From the NCBI GenBank assembly GCA_044432925.1, contig JAWXUE010000025.1:1-19075 (forward strand): DNA of 19,075 nucleotides. The letters are read 5' to 3'. Below are positions 1 through 8,128 of the stretch, piece after piece. How positions within the stretch are numbered: the stretch's first letter is position 1; every line of letters begins with the position of its first letter. A model generated the notes under the pieces. It was given only the letters and a program-made list of their open reading frames with translations. It ran no database searches and was not told where the DNA came from. A program made the translations under genes and the position numbers. This DNA comes from JAWXUE01 sp044432925 (GTDB lineage: Bacteria > Bacillota_I > Bacilli_A > Acholeplasmatales > Anaeroplasmataceae).

Positions 1-1
1 T

Positions 2-30
2 GTCATAAATGATAAATTTATAATTGTCAA
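2..30 (-). promoter_or_regulatory. Possible promoter reading out of the left edge
   Basis: On the minus strand a perfect -35 hexamer TTGACA (25-30) is followed after 17 bases by TATGAC (2-7), a 4/6 match to a -10 box. It lies beyond the ileS terminator and would drive whatever gene lies left of the window. The -10 box is weak and the gene is not visible, so this is tentative. The rest of 31-130 is AT-rich spacer in which I see no gene or clear structure. Confidence 0.35.
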
Positions 31-130
31 AGACCTAATAATAAAGAAAAATAGATTAAAAACATATAAAAATATAGTTTATTAAAAATTAATATTAAAT
101 TTATAAAGTTAATAAATATTAAACTAAGAA

Positions 131-170
131 TATAAATAAAAAAGACTAAATTCTTTCGAATTCAGTCTTT
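131..170 (-). terminator. Intrinsic terminator of ileS
   Basis: On the minus strand a 13-bp stem (158-170 pairing with 141-153, one G-U pair) is closed by a GAAA tetraloop and followed by a T-rich tail (TTTTTTATTT including the stem end). It begins 15 bases after the ileS stop codon. The stem, stable tetraloop and U-tract are typical of a Rho-independent terminator and close the ileS transcript. Confidence 0.88.
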
Positions 171-184
171 AATTTGATTATTTA

Positions 185-2890
185 TTATTTAATATTTTTT
201 ACTATTTCTTCACATCTAGGACATGCATTATCTGAGTTAAGTTTATCAACAACTTGCCAACATCTAGCACAAGTTTCACCTGTTGCAGCTTCTACTTTAA
301 CAGAGAATTCTTTAGTGTTATTAATAGTTAATTTAGATACAATTAAGATTTGTCTTAAGTTAGAATTTAAATTATTAAATAATTTAAATTGTTCATCATT
401 TAAATTTAAAATTAAATGTGCATTAAATGATTTACCAATGATTTTTTCAGTACGTGCTACTTCTAAAGCTTTTAAAATTTCATTTCTTACTTCTAAGAAT
501 TGATTCCAATTACTTACTAAAGTATCGTATTTTGATAAATCTTTAACTTTTGGCATATCTTCAAAATAAATATCTTTATGTTCTTTAAACTCTAAGAAAT
601 CATATGCTTCTGAAGTTGTATGAGGAATAATTGGAGATAATAACTTTAATAAAGTTAATAAAGTATCATATAAAACAGTTTGAACACTTGCTCTAGCATG
701 ACCTTTTTGTTCTTCAATATATAAAATATCTTTTGTAAAATCTAAGTAAAACGCTGATAAATTATTAGTAATGAAGTTTGTTACTTTTCTATAAACTTCA
801 GAAAACTCATAATTATCATATGCTTCAATACAATCATTAACTAATTGTTGTGTATTAACAGACATAAATTTATCCACTTCATTTAATTTATCAAATGAAA
901 CAGCATCTTTAGGATTAAAGTCTGAAGTATTAGCCATTAAGAATCTAAAAGTATTTCTGAATTTTCTATAAGTTTCAGAAACTTGATTTAACATATCTTT
1001 AGATATCCTAACATCAACATTATATTCAACACTACTTACCCATAAACGTAAGATATCTGCTCCTAATTCTTTAAATACTTTATTAGGATCAACTACATTA
1101 CCTACAGATTTACTCATTTTTTTACCTTCACCATCTAAAACGAAACCATGTGTAACATTTGTTTTATATGGAGATTTACCTGTTGTAGCAACTGAAGTAA
1201 TTAATGAAGAGTTAAACCAACCTCTATATTGATCACTACCTTCTAAATATAAATCAGCTTGTTTATTTAAACCTAATCTACTTAATAACATATAAGATGT
1301 ACCACTATCAAACCATACATCCATAATATCTGTTTCTTTTCTAAATTTACCGTTAGGTGAATTAGGATTTTTATAACCTTTAGGTAATAAATCTTTAGCT
1401 TCACTACTTACCCAAACATTACTTCCTTCTTTTTCAACTAAAGAAGCAATGTGTTCTAATACTTTAACATCTAAAACTTCTTCATCATTTTCACAATAGA
1501 ATACAGGAATAGGTACTCCCCATGCTCTTTGTCTTGAAATACACCAATCTCCACGAGAAGCAATCATGTTAGAAATTCTAACTTCTCCCCATTTTGGTAC
1601 CCAATTAATTTGTTTAATTTCATCTAATAATTGTTGTCTAATAGGTTCAATTGAAGCAAACCATTGTGGTGTAGCTCTATAAATAATAGGTTTTTTAGTT
1701 CTCCAATCATGTGGATAAGAGTGATTAACCATTTTAACTAATAATAATTTATTTTGTTTTTCTAAATCTTCAATAACTTGAGTGTTACATTTTTCATAAA
1801 ATAAACCTTCATATTGATTAGCTTCTTTAGTCATTACTCCTCTTTCATTAACAGGACATAAGATTTCTAAGTTGTATTCTTTACCAACTAAGAAGTCATC
1901 CTCACCATGACCAGGAGCAATATGTACTAAACCAGTACCATCAGTAGTAGTTACATAATCCCCATTAATAACAGGACAAACTTTATCAAATAAAGGATGA
2001 ACATAAGTTAAACCTAATAAATCACTACCTTTTAAAATTTCTAATACTTTTACTTTTTCCCATTTAAAATCTTCAGTATTTTTAGCTAATAATTCAGTAG
2101 CAACAATAAATTTTTCTTTTTTAACTTCTACTAATGAATATTCAACAGTAGGGTTAGCACAAACAGCTAAGTTAGCTGGTAGTGTCCAAGGTGTTGTAGT
2201 CCATACAGCTAACTTAACATCTTTTAAATTTTTAGTACCATTATTAACTTGGAATTTTAAGAAGATTGATGGATCTTCTTTATCAATATATTCAATTTCA
2301 GCTTCTGCTAATGCTGATTCACTTGATGGTGACCAATAAACTGGTTTTAATCCTTTATAAATTAAACCTTTTTCTACCATCTTAGCAAATACTCTAATTT
2401 GATCAGCTTCAAATTCTTTATTTAAAGTTAAATATGCATTTTCATATTCACCCATAACACCTAATCTTTCGAATCCTTCTCTTTGTCTTGCTACTTGTTT
2501 TCTAGCATACTCCTCACAAAGAATTCTAAATTCAGTTGGAGTTTTTTCTTTTCTATTTACTCCTGATTTAGTTAAAGCATTCTCAATAGGTAAACCATGA
2601 GTATCCCATCCTGGGATATATCTTGCTTTAAAACCACTTTGATTTTTATATCTAACTACAAAATCTTTTAAAGTTTTATTAAATGCATGACCAACATGAA
2701 TCTCACCATTTGCATATGGTGGCCCATCATGTAAATTAAACTCAGGGCAGTTTTTATTTTTTTCAATAATTTTATTATATAAATCTAAATCAGCCCATCT
2801 TTTTTGAATTACAGGCTCTTTTACTCCTAAATTACCTCTCATTTCAAAAGGTGTTTTAGGCATTAATAATGTGTCTTTAAAGTCTTTCAT
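185..2890 (-). CDS. ileS: Isoleucyl-tRNA synthetase
   Basis: Cytosolic class I aminoacyl-tRNA synthetase that charges tRNA-Ile with isoleucine and edits mischarged valine. At 901 aa it is full length for a bacterial IleRS. The HIGH-type motif HVGH is at residues 65-68 within PYANGEIHVGH, and GWDTHGLP follows near 94-101. The CP1 editing domain shows TTTPWTLPAN (231-240) and HIAPGHGEDDF (323-333). The class I KMSKS loop is exact at 591-595. The C-terminus carries a four-cysteine zinc site (C874, C877, C890, C893), as in typical bacterial-type enzymes. The ATG start is preceded by a strong GGAGGA site (2897-2902) lying just past the T-box terminator. The gene is transcribed alone from its own promoter, controlled by the T-box leader, and ends in a strong terminator. 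Its position after ylmH matches the Gram-positive division-gene cluster. Confidence 0.98.
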   Translation of the reverse strand: MKDFKDTLLMPKTPFEMRGNLGVKEPVIQKRWADLDLYNKIIEKNKNCPEFNLHDGPPYANGEIHVGHAFNKTLKDFVVRYKNQSGFKARYIPGWDTHGLPIENALTKSGVNRKEKTPTEFRILCEEYARKQVARQREGFERLGVMGEYENAYLTLNKEFEADQIRVFAKMVEKGLIYKGLKPVYWSPSSESALAEAEIEYIDKEDPSIFLKFQVNNGTKNLKDVKLAVWTTTPWTLPANLAVCANPTVEYSLVEVKKEKFIVATELLAKNTEDFKWEKVKVLEILKGSDLLGLTYVHPLFDKVCPVINGDYVTTTDGTGLVHIAPGHGEDDFLVGKEYNLEILCPVNERGVMTKEANQYEGLFYEKCNTQVIEDLEKQNKLLLVKMVNHSYPHDWRTKKPIIYRATPQWFASIEPIRQQLLDEIKQINWVPKWGEVRISNMIASRGDWCISRQRAWGVPIPVFYCENDEEVLDVKVLEHIASLVEKEGSNVWVSSEAKDLLPKGYKNPNSPNGKFRKETDIMDVWFDSGTSYMLLSRLGLNKQADLYLEGSDQYRGWFNSSLITSVATTGKSPYKTNVTHGFVLDGEGKKMSKSVGNVVDPNKVFKELGADILRLWVSSVEYNVDVRISKDMLNQVSETYRKFRNTFRFLMANTSDFNPKDAVSFDKLNEVDKFMSVNTQQLVNDCIEAYDNYEFSEVYRKVTNFITNNLSAFYLDFTKDILYIEEQKGHARASVQTVLYDTLLTLLKLLSPIIPHTTSEAYDFLEFKEHKDIYFEDMPKVKDLSKYDTLVSNWNQFLEVRNEILKALEVARTEKIIGKSFNAHLILNLNDEQFKLFNNLNSNLRQILIVSKLTINNTKEFSVKVEAATGETCARCWQVVDKLNSDNACPRCEEIVKNIK

Positions 2891-2903
2891 ATACTTTCCT
2901 CCA

Positions 2904-2935
2904 TAAAAAAAATCCTTAGATAAAATATCTAAGGA
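2904..2935 (-). terminator. Regulated terminator of the ileS T-box
   Basis: A perfect 10-bp stem (arms 2926-2935 and 2913-2922, 3-base loop) is followed directly by eight U residues (2905-2912). The 5' half, TCCTTAG, is also complementary to CTAAGG at the front of the T-box sequence, so terminator and antiterminator are mutually exclusive. Only the antiterminator form, stabilised by uncharged tRNA-Ile, would let RNA polymerase reach ileS. The ileS ribosome-binding site starts two bases beyond the U-tract. Confidence 0.9.
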
Positions 2936-3132
2936 CGAATTATTCGCGGTACCACCTTAGTTCTAGATTTCTCTAGCACTCAATTGTTCTTTAACGCAGA
3001 AATACGAGTAGTTCTAAATTTATTCTTCTACTTGTTCAAGAGTGATTCTAATTTAATATTTATACCTTTTTACACCAACCAAAGGCTCTCTAAAATAAAT
3101 GATTTAAATTAACATGTCTCTATCATTACATT
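2905..3132 (-). promoter_or_regulatory. T-box riboswitch (isoleucine), ileS leader
   Basis: A transcription-terminating T-box leader lies between the ileS promoter and ileS. On the minus strand, Stem I shows AGAGAG and the distal-loop element GGTTGGTG (in 3070-3091). The specifier region reads GAATCAC, giving the isoleucine codon AUC at 3044-3046. A Stem III-like hairpin CTAGA-GAAA-TCTAG lies at 2963-2976. The T-box sequence AAGGTGGTACCGCG (2945-2958) is the canonical core; its GGTG pairs with the NCCA end of uncharged tRNA. CTAAGG then pairs with CCTTAG to form the antiterminator, in competition with the terminator at 2904-2935. In this family, uncharged tRNA-Ile promotes readthrough, so ileS rises when isoleucine is scarce. 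The specifier assignment is by eye; the T-box core is unmistakable. It fills nearly all of the 362-base gap between ileS and ylmH. Confidence 0.95.
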
Positions 3133-3138
3133 ATCTTT

Positions 3139-3167
3139 ATTATACAAAAAAACCATAATAAAATCAA
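3139..3167 (-). promoter_or_regulatory. Promoter of ileS/T-box leader
   Basis: The -35 box TTGATT (3162-3167) and the -10 box TATAAT (3139-3144) are separated by exactly 17 bases on the minus strand. Transcription would start near 3132, at the beginning of the T-box leader. The -35/-10 pair closely resembles those proposed here for tig and jetA, suggesting a housekeeping sigma-70/SigA-type promoter. Confidence 0.8.
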
Positions 3168-3178
3168 GTTAATAATAG

Positions 3179-3187
3179 TTATCCACA
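3179..3187 (+). other. Isolated perfect DnaA-box sequence
   Basis: TTATCCACA, the strong DnaA-box consensus, lies in the ylmH-ileS intergenic region about 12 bases upstream of the ileS -35 box. There is no cluster of further boxes and no dnaA or dnaN nearby, so this is not an origin. It could be a regulatory or titration site, or a chance match in AT-rich DNA. Confidence 0.3.
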
Positions 3188-3252
3188 TTTTTACACTACT
3201 TTTATACAAAATAAGTAATATAAATATATGATAAATTGTTTCTCGATTTCTC

Positions 3253-3963
3253 TTAGGTGTATATATTTATCTTAATTCTTAGTTTATTTCTACCTTCTGA
3301 TATATTTATTATTTTAAATTTACCTTTTGTCCTACAAGTTATTGTATCATTTAAGTTTACTTGTTTAAAACTTTTATTAACAACTTGGTTGTTAATTAAA
3401 ATATAATCTTTATCTACAAAATCAGTAATTTGATTTCTAGATAAATTATAAACATTAGATACAATTAAATCTACACGTAAGGAACTTGCAGAAATTTCTT
3501 TTTCAATGAAATTATCTTTAATCTCAATAATATCATTAGTTTCTTCTAAAGTTATAGTTGTTTGATTAATTACTTTGAAGTCATTTAAAATAAATTCTTT
3601 TATTTCATTTGTTACAGCAAAGTAAATATCATCACCTATAACAATGTCACCTATAACATCACGAGCTATCCCTAGGGCCATTAAAGTACCTAAAACATGC
3701 TTATGATGTATTGATGAGAATCTTTTATTATAGTTTATTTTAAATACAGTTAAATTAAAGTTTGGGGTAATATCATAATCTTTAGGAAATAAAAAAGCTC
3801 TCTTCTTTTTACAATTATCAAAACCACCATAAAATTCAATATTAATTTTTGAATGATTAGATAAATAATTAATTTCAGATTCGTCTAAAAATTTAGAAAG
3901 ATAAGGTTTATTACTTAAATAAACCTTATCTACTAATTGTTCTAATTTCTTAAATTTTAACAT
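3253..3963 (-). CDS. ylmH: YlmH-family S4-domain RNA-binding protein
   Basis: A 236-aa protein whose N-terminal part carries the YlmH-family signature FYGGFDNCKKKRAFLFP (about residues 44-60). The C-terminal S4 RNA-binding domain spans roughly 156-215 and includes LRVDLIVSNVYNLSRNQ and the loop LINNQVVNKSF. In Gram-positive bacteria ylmH sits between sepF/ylmG and divIVA/ileS, and the family binds ribosomal RNA or peptidyl-tRNA-obstructed large subunits in ribosome rescue. The start codon overlaps the sepF stop codon by one base (TAATG), so translation is probably coupled. No clear terminator follows the gene before the ileS promoter, so some readthrough into the T-box leader is possible. Family assignment is firm; the exact role here rests on family knowledge. 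Confidence 0.9.
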   Translation of the reverse strand: MLKFKKLEQLVDKVYLSNKPYLSKFLDESEINYLSNHSKINIEFYGGFDNCKKKRAFLFPKDYDITPNFNLTVFKINYNKRFSSIHHKHVLGTLMALGIARDVIGDIVIGDDIYFAVTNEIKEFILNDFKVINQTTITLEETNDIIEIKDNFIEKEISASSLRVDLIVSNVYNLSRNQITDFVDKDYILINNQVVNKSFKQVNLNDTITCRTKGKFKIINISEGRNKLRIKINIYT

Positions 3964-4298
3964 TATAAATTAGCTATGAACTCTTGAAGACTTCCATCTA
4001 AGAAATCTATGTTCCTAGCAAATAAATAAACTTTTTCTTTAACTAATACTTGTCTAGCATCACTTGCATAACAAGCACCTGCTAAGAATGCTAACATTTT
4101 ATTACCTTCAGTAACATTTAATCTACTAAAATCTAACATTAAAGGTTTACCTAATTTTAATTGATCTACTAAAGAAGCTACTTGTTCTGAATTATCAGAT
4201 AATTGTTCAAAGATTATTCTTTCTGAACTTTTAGATGTTGAATTCATTTTATTTGCAGCGTTATCATATTCATTAGTTTTCTTTTTAAAAATAGCCAT
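3963..4298 (-). CDS. sepF: Cell division protein SepF
   Basis: A 111-aa protein with a SepF domain in its C-terminal half: PLMLDFSRLNVTEGNKMLAF (about 53-72), then LAGACYASDAR. SepF polymerises, bundles FtsZ filaments and anchors the Z-ring to the membrane. The N-terminus (MAIFKKKTNEY) is shorter and less obviously amphipathic than the membrane-targeting helix of Bacillus SepF, so its mode of membrane contact is uncertain. A strong AGGAGG site (4305-4310) precedes the ATG, and the first bases of this site are the TAG stop codon of jetC. The stop overlaps the ylmH start by one base. The gene is therefore bound into the jetABC-sepF-ylmH transcript and probably translationally coupled on both sides. 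I see no separate promoter for it. Confidence 0.9.
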   Translation of the reverse strand: MAIFKKKTNEYDNAANKMNSTSKSSERIIFEQLSDNSEQVASLVDQLKLGKPLMLDFSRLNVTEGNKMLAFLAGACYASDARQVLVKEKVYLFARNIDFLDGSLQEFIANL

Positions 4299-4308
4299 AT
4301 AAATCCTC

Positions 4309-7300
4309 CTAGTCTTTAGATACTAAATTTGCAATTTGAGCTGTTTTGTTATCTCTAATTGTAATAATTGTTGTATCTGTATATTGTTGTAGTATTTCCA
4401 TTCTTTGAGGTGGACATGCTAGGAATATTTGGATAGGTAATGTATTAATAAATCCCATCATCGATTGCATACGACGTGAATCCATTTTATCAAATACCTC
4501 ATCAAACATTACTAATCCGATAGCATCATTTAAGTTATTTGTATTCTTTTGGTAAATTCTAACGAAAGAAGCAAGAATTGCTACATAGAAAGGAACCTGA
4601 GTTTCCCCCCCTGATTTTTCTTTAGATACTTTAGAATAATAAACATTTTCACCATCTAAGTTTGTAATTTTAATATCATAGTCCATATACGTTCTATAAT
4701 CTGTAAATTTATTAATTGAACCTTGAGAATTTTCTTCATCTACAGCTAAAGCAGAGAATAACATTTCTAATTGTTCATTATATTTTTGTTCGAAATCAAT
4801 AGTGAAGAATCCTTCATTTACTGTTTCTAAATCTTCAGTTACCATATCATAGAAAATTGAGAATTCTTCTGATTTAGGGAATACGAATTCATATTTATCT
4901 TCACCAAATTGGAATGTAGATAAAGTATCATTAATTTTCGCTATTTCATCTTCTGCACTCATAATATAATTTCTTAATTTACTTAAGAAATCTTCTTTGA
5001 ATAATAACTCAGCATCTTCTCTAGCACTTCTTACTTTATTTTCATAAGTGATAATTTCAGATTTTTCTAGTTTTTCTAACTCATTTAAGTATTTATATAA
5101 TTCAGTAATACCTAGAGCATGCTCTGAGTGGTATTCTTGATTATATTTTAATTGTAGAGCAGAAATTCTATCTACTAGTTGTTCAAAGTTTAATCTTTCA
5201 ACATCTTTTTTCTTATTGAAGTCTGATAAATGTTTGTTAACATCTTTTGACTCAGATAATAAAGAAGCCATTTCCTCTTGAGCTTTAACTTCAATTTCTA
5301 AAGAGTTAGATCTGATTTCAATTAACTTATTAGTAATAGCTGTTTTAGCATCTTCTAATTCATTAATATCTTTTTCAGCATTAGCAATTTGATTAGAGAT
5401 ACTTCCTCTTTCTTCTACTAACTGAATTTTATCTTCTTCTAAGCGTTTGATTTTATCTAATAAATTATTATAATCATCTTGCATATCTTTAGCAGTGAAA
5501 ATATTTTGGTTTGATTTTTGTTGTGTAAAATCTTTAATATTTTCTTTGATTTGTTGTAAATCACTAAATAAACTACAATTGATTTCTAATTCTTTTAAAT
5601 CAATTCTAGCAACATTTTGAGAAACTGTTTTAATTTCTTCAATTTGTTTTACAATCTTATCATATTGTTTTTTAGCTGCAGCAGCTTCTGTAATTGATTG
5701 AGCTTTTTGATCTTCTAATGCATTAGCTCCAATGAATGGTTTTTTAACAGCGTTGAAGTTCATACTTCTAACTGTAAAACTCTTATAAACCATACCATCA
5801 ACAGTAATACTTGAATTATAGTTTTCTAATTCTTTAACATCAGAACATAAAATTAAGTTCCCAACAATCATATTTATATAACGTTTAGCATCTACATTTT
5901 CTGATGTGATAATATTAGCCATACTATCAGGACTACATGTATTATAATTAGAAATTTTCTTAGTATTTACTAAACCAACGTTATAAATTTGTTTTGTAGA
6001 TTTAACTCTATTATAAACTTGTAACGCAGCATCAAAATAACGAGGTTCTACTATTAAGTTGAATCTTTGGTTACCTAAGTAAACCTCAACTGTTGTAGCC
6101 CATTTTTTGTCTGTTATTTCTAATAATTCAGCTAAGATATAAACTGATATTTCAGTACCATAAATTTGTTTTAATCCAGATTGAATTTCTTGTTTTAAAG
6201 CAGTAACTTCTGGGTTATATCTTAATGTTCTATTTTCTAAACTTCTAATTTGATTAGAGATATTAGTAATCTCACCTAATGTAGAATTTTTTTGTACTTC
6301 TAAACTACCAATTTTTTGATTTAAGTAACTAGAGTATACTCTTAATTCTTGTTCGTAATCAGCAAGTTTAAGTTTCATATCTGATACATTTTCTCTTTTA
6401 ACTGTATTTAATGATAAGTTATTAATTTTTTTAACTACTTGGTTATCATCAAATTCTTTTAAATCACTTGTTAGGGCGTTAACATAAGAAACTTGTTTTA
6501 AATATTCTTGGTATTTAATTGATGTTTCTTCTTCTAAAGCTTTATTTTTAGCGATTTGCTTATCTAAATATTCATTTTGACTAAATGCATCATCATTAGC
6601 TAAAACTTTGTATAACTCTTTAGCACGTTCTTGTAATTCTTCAATAGAATCAATACAACGATTAATACTTTGAGATTTATCGCTTAATTGTTGTTCTAAT
6701 TTAGTTTTACCAGCTTTTTGTTTATCAAGGAATAAGATCATTGATTTTTCTTCAAATAACTGATGCATATAAGTTAAGTAATCAACTCTAGCGTGTGTAG
6801 CGTCTATATCTAAAGATACTTCTTCAATAGCTTTTAATGAGTTAATTTTAGTTTTAATTAAATTAAGCATTCTTTCTAATTCTTTATAAGAACGAATAGA
6901 ATCTTTAATATTTTCAACATCAATTTGTTTTTCTTCTAATAAATGTTGGTAGATAAAGTCTTTAACATCCCCAATAGGTTTAAACGCTAAAGCTTTAGGT
7001 ATTAATTTAAAGAAGTCTTCTGATAAAGAACCATATAATGTTCTAAATGATCTTTTTGCTTCTTTTTTAGTTAAATAGATTTCAAATTTAGGATTAAACT
7101 TTTTAAAATCTTGAGTAGAATTAATTACTCCATTAGCTTGTACTAAATTGTTATCATCTAATCTTTGCATTGCTGAATAAAAAATTGATTTAGCAGGTAA
7201 TACATCACCAATACAGTCAATAACTGTACCACAAGTGAAATATTCTTGTTTAGTTTCATCATAGAACTCTAAAGCAACATGTCCTGTAACGTCTCCATCA

Positions 7301-7548
7301 CGTAAATATTGTTTGTCATCTGCACCAATTTTACATTTTACATATCCTCTTAAATCCCTTTTACCTTTTTCATTTGCAGCTAAGTTAAACTGTGTATCTC
7401 CAGCTGTAATTACATAAGTTAAGGCATCAAGGATAGTTGATTTACCTGTAGCATTTTGCCCAGTTAATAAAACATTGTTTTTAATATTAATTGTTTCATT
7501 ACCGAAGTAATGCCAGTTAATTAAACGGATTTTAGTTAGCCTCTTCAT
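4309..7548 (-). CDS. jetC: SMC-like ATPase subunit JetC (MksB-type) of a Wadjet/MksBEF condensin
   Basis: A 1079-aa SMC-like ATPase, the motor of a loop-extruding condensin. The N-terminal head has Walker A GQNATGKS (30-37, Lys36). The middle is dominated by long heptad-rich coiled coils around a hinge-like region (about 440-610, including AELLEITDKKWATTVEVYLG). The C-terminal head has the ABC signature KSGGETQVP (978-986) and Walker B IGLVMFDEVFD with D1016 and E1017. Both heads look catalytically intact. I chose the ATG at 7546-7548 because AAGGTGAT lies at good distance upstream. A GTG three codons earlier (7557) is itself part of that ribosome-binding site and is the less likely start. 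The gene overlaps jetB by 17 bases, and its TAG stop forms part of the sepF ribosome-binding site. Base composition matches the neighbours. In Wadjet type I operons jetD follows; here sepF does. Confidence 0.9.
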   Translation of the reverse strand: MKRLTKIRLINWHYFGNETINIKNNVLLTGQNATGKSTILDALTYVITAGDTQFNLAANEKGKRDLRGYVKCKIGADDKQYLRDGDVTGHVALEFYDETKQEYFTCGTVIDCIGDVLPAKSIFYSAMQRLDDNNLVQANGVINSTQDFKKFNPKFEIYLTKKEAKRSFRTLYGSLSEDFFKLIPKALAFKPIGDVKDFIYQHLLEEKQIDVENIKDSIRSYKELERMLNLIKTKINSLKAIEEVSLDIDATHARVDYLTYMHQLFEEKSMILFLDKQKAGKTKLEQQLSDKSQSINRCIDSIEELQERAKELYKVLANDDAFSQNEYLDKQIAKNKALEEETSIKYQEYLKQVSYVNALTSDLKEFDDNQVVKKINNLSLNTVKRENVSDMKLKLADYEQELRVYSSYLNQKIGSLEVQKNSTLGEITNISNQIRSLENRTLRYNPEVTALKQEIQSGLKQIYGTEISVYILAELLEITDKKWATTVEVYLGNQRFNLIVEPRYFDAALQVYNRVKSTKQIYNVGLVNTKKISNYNTCSPDSMANIITSENVDAKRYINMIVGNLILCSDVKELENYNSSITVDGMVYKSFTVRSMNFNAVKKPFIGANALEDQKAQSITEAAAAKKQYDKIVKQIEEIKTVSQNVARIDLKELEINCSLFSDLQQIKENIKDFTQQKSNQNIFTAKDMQDDYNNLLDKIKRLEEDKIQLVEERGSISNQIANAEKDINELEDAKTAITNKLIEIRSNSLEIEVKAQEEMASLLSESKDVNKHLSDFNKKKDVERLNFEQLVDRISALQLKYNQEYHSEHALGITELYKYLNELEKLEKSEIITYENKVRSAREDAELLFKEDFLSKLRNYIMSAEDEIAKINDTLSTFQFGEDKYEFVFPKSEEFSIFYDMVTEDLETVNEGFFTIDFEQKYNEQLEMLFSALAVDEENSQGSINKFTDYRTYMDYDIKITNLDGENVYYSKVSKEKSGGETQVPFYVAILASFVRIYQKNTNNLNDAIGLVMFDEVFDKMDSRRMQSMMGFINTLPIQIFLACPPQRMEILQQYTDTTIITIRDNKTAQIANLVSKD

Positions 7549-8128
7549 TTTTATCACCTTCTTGGTTTAATTTAGCAATAGCATTTAATACTTCATTTAC
7601 ACTTTGAGTGCTTATAGCTTGAAGTAATGTTGGGAAAAGAACGATTTGTGTAGAAGAGTTTGTTATATCTCCTAGTGGTTCTAATAGATTATATCTTTTA
7701 AATAATCTTAACACCGTTACTAAGTCAGTTTTTGTTATTTTTTTTCTTAATTCTAATAATTCGTATTTCTCATGAATATCGTTAGATGTAATAATGATAT
7801 TTGAATTTAAAGTAGTTTCTTTCATTTTTTCTTGGTAAAGTAATCTTAATAATAATAAAATGATTGATTCTTCTTTTTTTAATTTATATAAGTGACTTAC
7901 TGAATCACTTACTAATTGGATTGCTCCTAAGTTTTTATCAATTACTAGCTCGTAATTTAATATTCTAAAGAAATCATCAAACATTTCTTTATAACTTATT
8001 ACGAAAAAATATGAATCCCTATTATCTCTTTTGTCTCTTGCTAAAAAACTATTTGCTAATAATTTATTACAAATATCAGAAAATGTATTTTTAGTACTAT
8101 TATTTAACTTTTCATATGATTCTAACAT
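7532..8128 (-). CDS. jetB: JetB (MksE-like) winged-helix subunit, DUF4194-type
   Basis: A 198-aa protein matching in size, gene order and sequence style the JetB/MksE subunit (DUF4194 family) of Wadjet/MksBEF complexes. In that family it is a winged-helix, KITE-like protein that binds the kleisin JetA. Visible hallmarks are FRILNYELVIDKNLGAIQLV (about 54-73) and the hydrophobic helix EESIILLLLRLLYQEK (about 86-101). A second winged-helix stretch follows (LRKKITKTDLVTVLRLFKRYNLLEPLG, about 126-152). The start codon overlaps the jetA stop by one base (TAATG), with GGAGGA seven bases upstream inside jetA. The 3' end overlaps jetC by 17 bases. Identification rests mainly on context plus these motifs, since the family diverges strongly in sequence. 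Confidence 0.83.
   Translation of the reverse strand: MLESYEKLNNSTKNTFSDICNKLLANSFLARDKRDNRDSYFFVISYKEMFDDFFRILNYELVIDKNLGAIQLVSDSVSHLYKLKKEESIILLLLRLLYQEKMKETTLNSNIIITSNDIHEKYELLELRKKITKTDLVTVLRLFKRYNLLEPLGDITNSSTQIVLFPTLLQAISTQSVNEVLNAIAKLNQEGDKNEEAN

Noticed and set aside
174..503. Plus-strand open frame of 109 codons
   Set aside because: It lies antisense inside ileS, over the zinc-finger end, has no ribosome-binding site and no recognisable domain; it is a shadow of the synthetase.
2963..2985. GAGTGCTA resembling half of a CIRCE heat-shock operator
   Set aside because: The second half-site is missing and the bases belong to the Stem III region of the T-box leader.
7549..7557. GTG as the jetC start codon
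   Set aside because: The GTG is part of the AAGGTGAT ribosome-binding site; the ATG three codons later has proper spacing.
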